From Gammaproteobacteria bacterium (GTDB taxonomy: Bacteria; Pseudomonadota; Gammaproteobacteria; GRL18), in the NCBI GenBank assembly GCA_016744995.1, contig JADGDG010000003.1, positions 1-64,000 of the forward strand: a stretch of DNA of 64,000 nt. Reading direction: 5' to 3'. Made by a program: the position numbers and the translations under genes. Positions 18,437-26,545 of the stretch are shown one piece after another. How positions within the stretch are numbered: the first letter of the stretch is position 1; every line of letters starts with the position of its first letter. A model generated the notes under the pieces. That model made no database searches. It was not told the origin of the DNA and saw only the letters and a list, made by a program, of their open reading frames with translations.

Positions 18437-18850
18437 ATGCTTGAAATTGGCGCATTTCCATTTACCTTGAAGAAAGATAAACTCAAGGTTATGATCATCA
18501 CAAGTACTTCTGGAAAAGCCTGGATATTACCAAAGGGACATCCAGAAAATGATTTAAAAAAACCTCAGGTCGCTGAGCTTGAAACCTATGAGGAAGCAGG
18601 TGTCAGAGGAAAAGTCATTGACAGCAAACTCAGTGAAGAATTCAACCGGGATGAAGGGGGAACGCTTGTTATCTATCCACTGCTTATTGAAGAAATATTA
18701 GATAAATGGCCAGAAGAAGATATAAGAGAAAGACGCCTGGTCAGTATTAAAGAAGCATTAGAATTAGTCACAAAAAAAGAACATATCAATGCCATTAAGT
18801 ATTTCTCATCACCTGAGATGACAAAAAAACTCATCAAGAATATTCTTTAA
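18437..18850 (+). CDS. Nudix hydrolase, DIPP-like, with altered Nudix box
   Basis: 137 residues from ATG 18437 (GAAG six bases upstream); an upstream in-frame TTG at 18425 is less likely because it overlaps that ribosome site. Nudix box at about 34-56: KGHPENDL then LETYEEAGV. The metal-binding Glu49, Glu52 and Glu53 are kept. The canonical first Glu is Leu40 and the canonical Arg before the Glu triad is Leu48, so activity may be changed. The WILPKGH start and EEAGVRG end resemble the diphosphoinositol-polyphosphate phosphohydrolase branch, members of which also cut polyphosphate. Third gene of the CHAD/ParA operon, 57 bases after the ATPase. The likely substrate is a polyphosphate or nucleotide polyphosphate (inference). 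Confidence 0.82.
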   Translation: MLEIGAFPFTLKKDKLKVMIITSTSGKAWILPKGHPENDLKKPQVAELETYEEAGVRGKVIDSKLSEEFNRDEGGTLVIYPLLIEEILDKWPEEDIRERRLVSIKEALELVTKKEHINAIKYFSSPEMTKKLIKNIL

Positions 18851-18944
18851 AATTACCTATTGCAGCAATAAAAACAGGACAGCCCGTTACCGAACTGCCC
18901 TTCACAAATTTTAGAGTATGGAACTGCCACGATTATGTGCTTCT

Positions 18945-19667
18945 TTATAAAAATGCATCATTTGAAAACCAAATCTCAAAGTGCCTGTCTCTTATTTTTG
19001 TAGAGGACTCATAGCCAGGAACATACGCTAACTCAATTTCAACAAAGCCCTGTAACAGTTCCAAAGCAGTTTTTGCATATTCTTCTTCTCGCTTTCTAAA
19101 ATATCGCAACTCCGATGTATTTGGGCCTTTTGACAATATCTGTATACCTGGAACAGAAAAACCACCGTTCTTTAATAATCGAGAAATTTCTACAGCTTTC
19201 TCTTTTTGCTTTTCACTTTGGATGTGTAAATAAATTCTTGATGGTAACAGCATGTCTTTTTTTATTGGTTTCGGATTTAAGGCAAGCTCCAATTCTTCTA
19301 TTCGTGCTTGAAGAGCATCTTTTTCCTGACCTGTTATGGATTTTTCTTGTGACTTTACCAGAAGAAGTTCTTTTTCTTTCTTTTTTTCATCATATTCTCC
19401 CTGGACAATTATTAAGTAATCATTCCAACGCTCTCTCAATACTTCAGATCGGGTTACATTTCTAAAATACTGTGCAAAGCGGAGGCGAATACCTACATCC
19501 TCATGTATGGCATGTTCAATATATTTTGCAATTTGATCTTGCTCTTTTATTTCAATTTCTCTGTTCTGTATATCTTGATTAACAAGAAAAGTAGCACAAC
19601 CCAAAATAAATGTTCCAAGAAAAAACTTCCAGAATCCCAGCCATTCTTTTAATTTATCAATATCCAT
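18945..19667 (-). CDS. Membrane-anchored coiled-coil protein of unknown function
   Basis: 240 residues from ATG 19667, which has AGGA six bases upstream; a longer in-frame extension to 19733 lacks a ribosome site. An N-terminal amphipathic/TM segment (about 10-32, WLGFWKFFLGTFILGC) is followed by a long charged helical region (about 35-135, coiled-coil-like, rich in Glu and Lys). A C-terminal mixed domain (about 140-240) contains SRIYLHIQSEKQ and a late Gly-Tyr/Glu pattern. The C-terminal part resembles small domains that follow coiled coils in envelope proteins, but I cannot name a family. It converges with the Nudix gene. No partner gene is evident. Confidence 0.7.
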   Translation of the reverse strand: MDIDKLKEWLGFWKFFLGTFILGCATFLVNQDIQNREIEIKEQDQIAKYIEHAIHEDVGIRLRFAQYFRNVTRSEVLRERWNDYLIIVQGEYDEKKKEKELLLVKSQEKSITGQEKDALQARIEELELALNPKPIKKDMLLPSRIYLHIQSEKQKEKAVEISRLLKNGGFSVPGIQILSKGPNTSELRYFRKREEEYAKTALELLQGFVEIELAYVPGYESSTKIRDRHFEIWFSNDAFL

Positions 19668-19839
19668 TTTATTCCTTTGGCACATAACAAGTGTAGAATA
19701 ACCTCTGTTCCCGTATTTCCAATTAATCCACAATACAAGATTTTAAAAACATCTGCCACCATTTTGTTCAAGTTATAAAGCAAAGTAAAACAAAAAAATA
19801 ATGAATGGCCTGGATTAATTGCAAATTCTTATTGGCTTT

Positions 19840-20052
19840 TTAGTTGCCTGGAGCATTTAAAACTGCTTGAGGATCTTTTGCTATAACATTGAGCAAGACT
19901 AAGGCTGGATCATGAGGCGTTCGATCACCTCGCTCCCAATGCCGAAGAGTACTAACACTAATACCAAATGCTGAGCTCATTTTTTACTGCCATAATTCAA
20001 AATATTTACCTGATCTTTTAGTATATTCTGGTAATTCAACGATTGTTTGCAT
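19840..20052 (-). pseudogene. Remnant of a HigB/RelE-type toxin plus XRE antitoxin module
   Basis: On the minus strand a 22-codon frame (20052-19984) begins MQTIVELPEYTKRSGKYF, like the N-terminus of HigB/RelE-family toxins, and then stops at TAA. Four bases further a 46-codon frame (19980-19840) reads MSSAFGISVSTLRHWERG and continues with RTPHDPALVLLNVIAKDPQAV, the C-terminal half of an XRE-family antitoxin DNA-binding domain. The toxin body and antitoxin N-terminus are missing, so an internal deletion has fused the two ends. Non-functional as a toxin; a short HTH peptide could still be made. The flanks (19668-19839 and 20053-20196) show nothing else. Confidence 0.75.
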
Positions 20053-20196
20053 GACTTAGATTGTAATCCAACGGGTTATATGGTGGCAATACTTGATAAG
20101 CCAGCAGTGTAATATATGAAAAATACAAGAATTCAGATGGAGTAAAAAGCACACAAGTATTATTGAGTGTAAATATGACACAAACACAATATTTCA

Positions 20197-21027
20197 CTAG
20201 CGTTCACGAATTAAACGAAACCCCCAATTATTGTAACTCACCCCGGCAAATGAAATATTTCGTGCGCTGCAGGTTAACCAGTTCTCTTTGTTATACCAGC
20301 TGCCGCCGCATAAAAAATACTTACTGCCATTTTTTGAGCTTGTCCATTCCCAGACATTGCCATGCATATCATAGAGTCCCCAGGGATTGGCCTGATGTTT
20401 TCCTGGTGTTGGCATTGTTTTATCAGTATCGACAACCATCATCCGACGATCGGAGAGATCGCCATACCAGAAATTAGTTATGGTACCCGCACGGCAGGCA
20501 TATTCCCATTGTTTTTCTGTAGGCAGTGAACACTGCCAGCCTGTTTGTTGATTCAACCATTCAATATAGGCCTGTACCTGATTATAATTAACATAAATAA
20601 CAGGTCGATTTTCTCTTCCCCAGCCATCATCCGACGGCTGTTTTATATTGTTCATATGGCAGTAGATATCATACATGTCAAACGTAACGGGGGTGTTTAA
20701 CATTTCAAATTCCTGCATTGCTTCACCATCAAACTGGCCAGCAGGTATAATCACCCAGTTTGCATCACAGATTTTTACCTGCTCAAGTAATTTGTCTTGC
20801 TTGACTTTAAATTCAATCAAACAAACTTCTGGCTCTGTCTGAATGTTTTTCTCTTTGCACAGAAAAGTTAAATCTTTATTTTCAATTTGTAATTGTAATA
20901 CCTGTAACTTAAGCTGACTGATGGTCTCTTGTACACAATGGTTACAAAGTTTTAAGTCTTGATTATATTGTTCAAGGCTGGTGAATTTTTTATCACAGTC
21001 AGGACAATGATAAGTTTTAAAAAACAT
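20197..21027 (-). CDS. Formylglycine-generating-enzyme (SUMF1/FGE-sulfatase) domain protein with N-terminal zinc ribbon
   Basis: 276 residues. The N-terminus has a zinc-ribbon pattern (Cys8, Cys11, Cys28, Cys31), then a short coiled coil (about 38-65, LKLQVLQLQIENKDL). From about 90 to the end is an FGE-sulfatase fold: WVIIPAGQFDGEA, CSLPTEKQWEYACRAGT, NPWGLYDMHGNVWEW and the closing GVSYNNWGFRLIRER. True FGEs oxidise a sulfatase Cys. Many bacterial members lack that role and act as ergothioneine-type oxygenases, adhesin-like domains or regulators. No sulfatase gene lies nearby, and the metal-binding Cys pair of FGE is not obvious, so an enzymatic role is uncertain. Start ATG 21027 is the only sensible one. 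Confidence 0.85.
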   Translation of the reverse strand: MFFKTYHCPDCDKKFTSLEQYNQDLKLCNHCVQETISQLKLQVLQLQIENKDLTFLCKEKNIQTEPEVCLIEFKVKQDKLLEQVKICDANWVIIPAGQFDGEAMQEFEMLNTPVTFDMYDIYCHMNNIKQPSDDGWGRENRPVIYVNYNQVQAYIEWLNQQTGWQCSLPTEKQWEYACRAGTITNFWYGDLSDRRMMVVDTDKTMPTPGKHQANPWGLYDMHGNVWEWTSSKNGSKYFLCGGSWYNKENWLTCSARNISFAGVSYNNWGFRLIRER

Positions 21028-21124
21028 GAGTTATATTTGTACCATTTCTATTATTTTTTAAGTGTTAAATTATATATTTAAATAGTCTGTTAAAAGAGCC
21101 GTTGGTTTTTTAAAGTTATTCTGT

Positions 21125-21811
21125 TTAGGACAAAACAGATTTTAAAGGAGGCGATTCCTTTTGTTGTTTGTATTCGATTTCAGCTAAAAATAATTCCGCC
21201 GTTGCCAGTGCATCACTTAAAGCATTGTGAGCCTTATATCTGGGTAAGCCATGACTTTCTCTCAAATTAAACAGACGTAAATCATTAGGTGAATACAATG
21301 ACGTACGCTGATCTAATCTCTTGCGGGCGATCATCAATGTATCTATAATTGGAAAAACAGGTGCCAATCCATAGAGTTTTTTACAGGTATATTGTAAAAA
21401 GTTTTTTTCTATAGGAGCAAAATGGACCAGAATAGCTTTTCCTGCCATGGCATATAATAATTTTTCAATGACTTCTTCGACTTTTTCTCCCTGAGATTTA
21501 GTATCATCAGTAATTTGGTGAATAATAACACCCTCTTCTTTTAACTCACCCTGAGTACAAATCACCTGGTGATAGGCAGATGATAGTAATATTTCAAAAG
21601 AATTGATGCCGATATGACCTACACTGAGTATTTGATCTTCCCTGGCATTAAGTCCAGTTGTTTCAAAGTCCATGGCTAAAATCGGTGTTTTATTCAGCGC
21701 TGTTTTAGGATCAGGAAAAGGCACAGACAAATAGTCTCTCAAAGGGCCAGGAGGCGCTTTAGCGAGCAGACGTTTTCTTTTAGCTTCATACCCAAACCAA
21801 TGACTAAACAT
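21125..21811 (-). CDS. DnaQ-family 3'-5' exonuclease (DEDDh)
   Basis: 228 residues. Exonuclease motif I MDFETTGL (Asp48, Glu50), motif II around ILVHFAPIEKNFL, and motif III HNALSDALATAELFL with the His and Asp of the DEDDh type. It resembles the epsilon-like exonuclease genes that sit beside DUF294/acetate symporter genes in many proteobacteria. The gene starts two bases after the DUF294 gene's stop, so it is translationally linked. It is not the replicative DnaQ: no rnhA neighbour, and an N-terminal extension of about 40 residues rich in Pro and Lys. Its role in this operon is not understood; it may trim DNA or RNA, or process a nucleotide signal. Confidence 0.9.
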   Translation of the reverse strand: MFSHWFGYEAKRKRLLAKAPPGPLRDYLSVPFPDPKTALNKTPILAMDFETTGLNAREDQILSVGHIGINSFEILLSSAYHQVICTQGELKEEGVIIHQITDDTKSQGEKVEEVIEKLLYAMAGKAILVHFAPIEKNFLQYTCKKLYGLAPVFPIIDTLMIARKRLDQRTSLYSPNDLRLFNLRESHGLPRYKAHNALSDALATAELFLAEIEYKQQKESPPLKSVLS

Positions 21812-21813
21812 TT

Positions 21814-23667
21814 TTAACCTATTTTATAGCGCATTTCTACGTAAGTTTGTAAGGTTTGAATTACCTTAAAGGTATCTCTTAAATGACTTCTTTCTAATTT
21901 TGAAATTTCAGCTGGCGCCATAAAGTTGTCTGCATCAACACCAAGATTGATTTGTTGAGCCTGATGCTTCATTCTTAACATGCTGATAAATTCAAGAGAA
22001 TCCAGTAAATCATCAGCACCTTCACGACTTAACGAACGACTACCCCGAAGCCGTTTTAAACGTTCGATGGTATTGACTTCGCTTACACCTTCCGCCAAGG
22101 CATAAATGCGGGCTAAATCAACAATAGGCGCTATGCCATTATGTTTTAAATCAAGTGTATCTTTATGCTCACCATCATGGATGAGTACAAAGTCACGAAA
22201 AAAACCAAGAGGTGGTTTCAATTTTAAAGCATTAAAAGTTAAATGAGCCAGAAATAAATCATTTTTTGGTGCAAGTTTTAACATCTTCTCTCTAACATCG
22301 TTCAATAATTGCTTATCACCATAGAGACTGCGTAAATCAAAGAAAATACTCGAGTACATTAATGCTTTAGGCGAAGGTGTTTTGATCCAGTTAGCAAAAT
22401 ATTCACTCCATTTACTTGCTGGTTGACGCCATTTAGGATTGCTTGCCATGACATCACCCGGACAATAAACATAGCCACATTGATCTAAACCATCACAGAC
22501 AAATTTGGCTAATGCCGCAAACCATTTGTCATCTTCCGGAGTCATTTCATTAGAAATAATTATGGCATTGTCTTGATCAGAATGACTGCTTTGCTCTCGT
22601 CGGGCATGAGAGCCAGCGGCTAACCATGCATAAGGAACGGGAGGCTCACCAAGCTTTTCTTCAGCCAGTTCTATTAAACGCCGGGTGACTGCTGTACTGA
22701 TTGCAGTAATAATTTTACCAATATGATCAGCTGTTGCTCCCATTTGTACAGATTGTAATTGTAATTGAGGAATAACCTGACAGTATTCCTGTATGGTTTC
22801 AATTGATTCAGCTTTACTGATTGCATTAGTGATATAAACAGAATTGCGACCTTCACGACGGAGAAAGTCAGTAACGCTTATAATTCCAGTAAGTTTTTTG
22901 TCATCAATGATTGGCAAGTGTCTGATTTGTTTTCGAGTCATTGTCATCACAACTTCAAACGCATTACTTGTTGCGGGGGCTGAAATGATATTAGTGGTCA
23001 TTATCTGTTCAACTGATGATGAGGTTAGCACGTCCCTGGCAATACAACGCTTCGTAATATCTTTATCGGTTAAAATACCAACGACGTCCTTATTATTTAA
23101 GATAATCAGTGATGAGACATTATTATCGGACATGATGATTGCTGCATCACGAATGCTAATCGACATCTGCGCAGTGATAACCGGATGGTGCATAATATCT
23201 GAAACAGGTGTTTTCATTAAGGAAGATGTAAGAGTATCTGCCCCCTGAATTTCCACTACGTTTTGCTTGAGTCGCTGTGATGAGTTTTTTTGAAGAAAAG
23301 CCAGTTGTTCCGGGTGCTCCTGTAAAATATGACTGATAGTCTGGCATTCAAGCGTATATACTAATGTATCTTCTTCAACATTTATTGTGAACTCAACGTC
23401 TTTTTTCAGATGACAAAAAAAAGTGCAGATATCACCTTCACCCAATTTCCCTAATAATTTGTTTTCTTGAGATAATAAGGAAACAGCCCCTTTACGTAAT
23501 AAGTATAATCTGTCGGGAGTTTTAAAATCTTCAATAAAAGAAGTACCCCGACGAATATATCGAATAGTTATGTTTTTTATCAGTCGTTCAACAACGGCCT
23601 GAGGTAAATTCTCAAAAGGATGGACGCTTATTAAAAAGTCAGCGATTTCTTGTAATTCAATTTCCAT
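21814..23667 (-). CDS. cNMP-binding / CBS-pair / DUF294 putative nucleotidyltransferase signalling protein
   Basis: 617 residues. Order: cyclic-nucleotide-binding-like domain (about 10-130, GDICTFFCHL region), two CBS domains (about 150-275; PVSDIMHHPVITAQ and IMTTNIISAP), then a GlnD-like nucleotidyltransferase of the DUF294 type (about 310-450) with GSHARREQSSHSDQDNA, where the two Asp of SDQD are metal ligands, and a helical substrate-binding C-terminus. Homologues are typically encoded with acetate/solute symporters of the ActP-DUF4212 type and are thought to regulate uptake by nucleotide sensing or protein modification. Its start lies three bases beyond the stop of the 23671-24105 gene. 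Domain call strong, role inferred. Confidence 0.9.
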   Translation of the reverse strand: MEIELQEIADFLISVHPFENLPQAVVERLIKNITIRYIRRGTSFIEDFKTPDRLYLLRKGAVSLLSQENKLLGKLGEGDICTFFCHLKKDVEFTINVEEDTLVYTLECQTISHILQEHPEQLAFLQKNSSQRLKQNVVEIQGADTLTSSLMKTPVSDIMHHPVITAQMSISIRDAAIIMSDNNVSSLIILNNKDVVGILTDKDITKRCIARDVLTSSSVEQIMTTNIISAPATSNAFEVVMTMTRKQIRHLPIIDDKKLTGIISVTDFLRREGRNSVYITNAISKAESIETIQEYCQVIPQLQLQSVQMGATADHIGKIITAISTAVTRRLIELAEEKLGEPPVPYAWLAAGSHARREQSSHSDQDNAIIISNEMTPEDDKWFAALAKFVCDGLDQCGYVYCPGDVMASNPKWRQPASKWSEYFANWIKTPSPKALMYSSIFFDLRSLYGDKQLLNDVREKMLKLAPKNDLFLAHLTFNALKLKPPLGFFRDFVLIHDGEHKDTLDLKHNGIAPIVDLARIYALAEGVSEVNTIERLKRLRGSRSLSREGADDLLDSLEFISMLRMKHQAQQINLGVDADNFMAPAEISKLERSHLRDTFKVIQTLQTYVEMRYKIG

Positions 23668-23670
23668 AAG

Positions 23671-24105
23671 TTAGTGCTCGTTGCTATAAAATTCACCGAA
23701 ATAATAACCTTTATTAACGAGACTGATTAAGCGCATTTTTAATTCAGGTGATTGTCTTAATAAGGATGATGCCAGAGTTTCTGATTGCCAGAACTGATTG
23801 TTTTTATCAGGCTTCATCTGATAGCGTGTTTCTTTATTAGCTTTATCAACAAAGGAGAGAATAACTTCTTCAAGTGGATGGTTCGACTTAATGATTGTTA
23901 TATTATTTTTGTTGGAGAGTGTGAGTGTCAGTTGTTCATTTTTGAGTATGCAGGGATTTTTTAAAAGGTTGCAATGCCCTTCTATGCTAAGTTCAAAAAG
24001 GTTTCTGCTCTCAGCTTGCTCCTGCTTATAATAATCAGCAGCAATATAACCACCGACCACTAAGAATGGTGCGATAAAAATTGCCATTTTAGTATGGCTG
24101 TTCAT
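23671..24105 (-). CDS. Small membrane-anchored unknown protein within the symporter operon
   Basis: 144 residues. An N-terminal hydrophobic segment (about 6-25, MAIFIAPFLVVGGYIAADYY) probably anchors it in the inner membrane or serves as an uncleaved signal. The remainder is predicted periplasmic and beta-rich, with a Cys pair (about 46 and 52, GHCNLLKNPCIL) that could form a disulfide. It sits between the symporter gene (83-base gap) and the DUF294 gene (3-base gap), so it belongs to the same transcript. The CNL..PC pattern recalls small proteins encoded near nitrogen- or acetate-transport loci, but I do not recognise a family. Confidence 0.75.
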   Translation of the reverse strand: MNSHTKMAIFIAPFLVVGGYIAADYYKQEQAESRNLFELSIEGHCNLLKNPCILKNEQLTLTLSNKNNITIIKSNHPLEEVILSFVDKANKETRYQMKPDKNNQFWQSETLASSLLRQSPELKMRLISLVNKGYYFGEFYSNEH

Positions 24106-24188
24106 ATTTTTTCCTTTAGCCCAATGTGACTCAGTTGGATCAACTGAGTCACTCAGGTTTAGCCATGATAAATGTTTTTACAAAACAT

Positions 24189-25931
24189 TTAGTGACCTGT
24201 TGCAGCTGCTGATGAACCAGAAGGGATACGAATATCTTCGATCATTCTCTGAATATCTTCAGGAGGACGTTCATTAATGATTCTGGAGACAGCAAAGGCT
24301 ACTGTAAAGTTAACCATAGCACCGACAGCACCAAATGCCTTAGGATCAATACCAAAGAACCAATTACGAGCCATATCACCAAGGAAAGAAGTACCTTTAA
24401 TAAACATAATGCCTTCATGTTGGAATATGTATAATAAAGTAATGCCAATACCTGCTAACATTCCTAAAACCGCTGCTTTACTGCCAATGGATTTAGCAAA
24501 AATCCCCATCATTAATGCCGGGAATATTGATGACGCAGCCAATCCAAAGGCCAACGCCACCGTTCCTGCGGCAAATCCCGGCGGATTTAAACCGAGATAT
24601 CCAGCGATTAAGATAGAGACAGTCATGGCTATTCTACTGGCCGTAAGCTCCGTCCTTTCAGTAATTTCAGGCCTGAATACGCCTTTTAATAAATCATGAG
24701 AAATTGAAGAGGCAATTGCCAATAATAAGCCCGCTGCAGTTGATAAAGCAGCAGCAAGTCCACCGGCAGCAACGAGAGCAATAACCCAGTTAGGTAAATT
24801 TGCAATTTCAGGATTTGCAAGAACCATAATGTCACGGTCTACTTTGACCATTTCATTCTTTTCTTTATCTGCAACATACTGAATTTTTCCATCACCATTT
24901 TTGTCTTCATATTTCAATAAACCAGTGGTTTCCCAGTTTTTGAACCACTGAGGACGTTGCTCATACTCAAGTGTTTCAGTAGCGGAAGGTTGAATGGTAT
25001 TCATCAGATTCAAACGTGCCATTGCACCGACAGCAGGTGCAACCGTATAAAGAGCAGCAATAAATATTAATGCCCAACCTGCGGAAGAACGTGCACCTTT
25101 AACGGAAGGAACTGTAAAGAAGCGCATAATTACGTGAGGAAGACCAGCAGTACCAATCATCAAAGACAGAGTATACATAAACATATTTAATGTGCTGCCC
25201 AGTTTGGCTGTTGTATATTCTTTAAAGCCAAGGTCAGTGACCACTAAATCCAGTTTATCTAATAGATACATTCCGCTGCCGTCAGCTAAAGTACTACCCA
25301 GACCAATTTGTGGGATCGGGACCCCAGTCAAATGCAGTGAGATAAAAACAGCGGGAACGGTATAAGCAAAAATCAGTACACAGTATTGAGCAATCTGAGT
25401 ATAAGTGATGCCTTTCATTCCGCCGAGTACGGCATAAACCCACACGACAAACATACCAATACCGAGCCCCAAACCATAATCAACTTCTAAAAAGCGTGAG
25501 AAGGCAACACCAACGCCTTTCATTTGTCCAATAACATATGTCAGAGAAGCAATAATCAAACAGGCAACAGCAACAACGCGAGCAATATTTGAATAGTAAC
25601 GATCTCCGATAAACTCCGGCACAGTAAATTTACCATATTTTCTCAGGTAAGGTGCCAGCAACATGGCAAGCAGGACGTAACCACCGGTCCAGCCCATTAG
25701 AAAGACAGATCCCCCATAGCCTAAAAAGGCAATTAAACCCGCCATGGAAATAAAAGATGCAGCACTCATCCAGTCAGCACCAATTGCCATGCCGTTCAGA
25801 ATTGGATGTACACCACCGCCAGCAACATAAAATTCACTGGTCGAACCAGCTCTTGCCCACCAGGCAATAGCAAAGTAAAGTCCAAAAGTGCCGAATACGG
25901 CAATGTAGGTATATAGCTTTAACTCATCCAT
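24189..25931 (-). CDS. Sodium:solute symporter, ActP/VC_2705 type (acetate or other carboxylate)
   Basis: 580 residues with about 13 hydrophobic membrane segments typical of the SSS family. Visible signatures: EFYVAGGGVHPILNGMAIGADWMSAASFISMAG near the N-terminus (positions about 32-65), GGMKGITYTQIAQY (about 170), GLPHVIMRFF (about 263), and AAGGLAAALSTAAGLLLAIASSISHDL (about 385-410). A hydrophilic insert (about 320-370) contains DKNGDGKIQYVADKE, reminiscent of an EF-hand-like loop, as in this subfamily. It follows the DUF4212 gene; the ribosome site (GGAG) overlaps that gene's stop codon. Members of this subfamily with a DUF4212 partner are annotated as acetate permeases. Substrate here is inferred only from that family. 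Confidence 0.92.
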   Translation of the reverse strand: MDELKLYTYIAVFGTFGLYFAIAWWARAGSTSEFYVAGGGVHPILNGMAIGADWMSAASFISMAGLIAFLGYGGSVFLMGWTGGYVLLAMLLAPYLRKYGKFTVPEFIGDRYYSNIARVVAVACLIIASLTYVIGQMKGVGVAFSRFLEVDYGLGLGIGMFVVWVYAVLGGMKGITYTQIAQYCVLIFAYTVPAVFISLHLTGVPIPQIGLGSTLADGSGMYLLDKLDLVVTDLGFKEYTTAKLGSTLNMFMYTLSLMIGTAGLPHVIMRFFTVPSVKGARSSAGWALIFIAALYTVAPAVGAMARLNLMNTIQPSATETLEYEQRPQWFKNWETTGLLKYEDKNGDGKIQYVADKEKNEMVKVDRDIMVLANPEIANLPNWVIALVAAGGLAAALSTAAGLLLAIASSISHDLLKGVFRPEITERTELTASRIAMTVSILIAGYLGLNPPGFAAGTVALAFGLAASSIFPALMMGIFAKSIGSKAAVLGMLAGIGITLLYIFQHEGIMFIKGTSFLGDMARNWFFGIDPKAFGAVGAMVNFTVAFAVSRIINERPPEDIQRMIEDIRIPSGSSAAATGH

Positions 25932-25934
25932 TGT

Positions 25935-26195
25935 CTATTTCTCCTCATCTTCATGAACACCGAATTCTTTGTCCAGTTTATTCATACGATGAGAATAAAA
26001 GAAAACCAGAGCAACAAAGGTATAAATCGAGCCTTGCTGAGCAAACCAGAAACCTAATTTATAACCACCTAAGTGAAAATTATTTAACGGTTCGACTAAG
26101 ATAATACCAAAAAGAAATGAAACAACAAACCAGATACTGAGGCAAATAGCCATCAGTCGCAGGTTTGCTTTCCAATATGATTGGTGTTTATTCAT
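25935..26195 (-). CDS. DUF4212 small membrane subunit of the SSS symporter
   Basis: 86 residues with two membrane helices (about 12-35 and 50-68) and the DUF4212 pattern: YWKANLRLM at the start, LNNFHLGGYKLGFWFAQQGSIYTFV in the middle (about 35-60), then a charged cytosolic tail. This small protein is found almost only directly before SSS symporters of this subfamily and is thought to be a subunit. First gene of the minus-strand operon; ATG 26195 is preceded by AGGAG. Confidence 0.92.
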   Translation of the reverse strand: MNKHQSYWKANLRLMAICLSIWFVVSFLFGIILVEPLNNFHLGGYKLGFWFAQQGSIYTFVALVFFYSHRMNKLDKEFGVHEDEEK

Positions 26196-26545
26196 AAAGC
26201 TCTCCTTAAGAAGAAATTAATTAATAAATTTTAAACAATCTAATACAGCTGGCTATTTATAGTCATCTTTGAAAGAAGAAATTAATATTAATTATTTGAA
26301 ACTTCAATACTAATGAGAAAAACATTAAAAAACCAAGGTTTTAGAATATGAAAATTACAGTTTTATTACAAGCATTAAATCTAATTCTATACAATAATTC
26401 AAGTATTGAATTTATTAATTCTAATTATCAACAATACCTATTATCCCAACAATATTAAATCCATTATAATTTTAAGGTTTAATTTTTGGAATAATCCATT
26501 AGTAAACATTAAGCTGTATCAAAATTAGTGTATTGAGAGTGAACC
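26196..26545. other. Divergent AT-rich spacer between the symporter operon and pyruvate carboxylase
   Basis: 350 bases with no reading frame of interest. It should hold both promoters. The sequence is strongly AT-rich with many short repeats; no recognisable operator was found. Confidence 0.6.

Noticed and set aside
18875..18902. Terminator hairpin between the Nudix gene and the convergent unknown gene
   Set aside because: GGACAG/CTGCCC arms pair poorly with mismatches; no clear stem.
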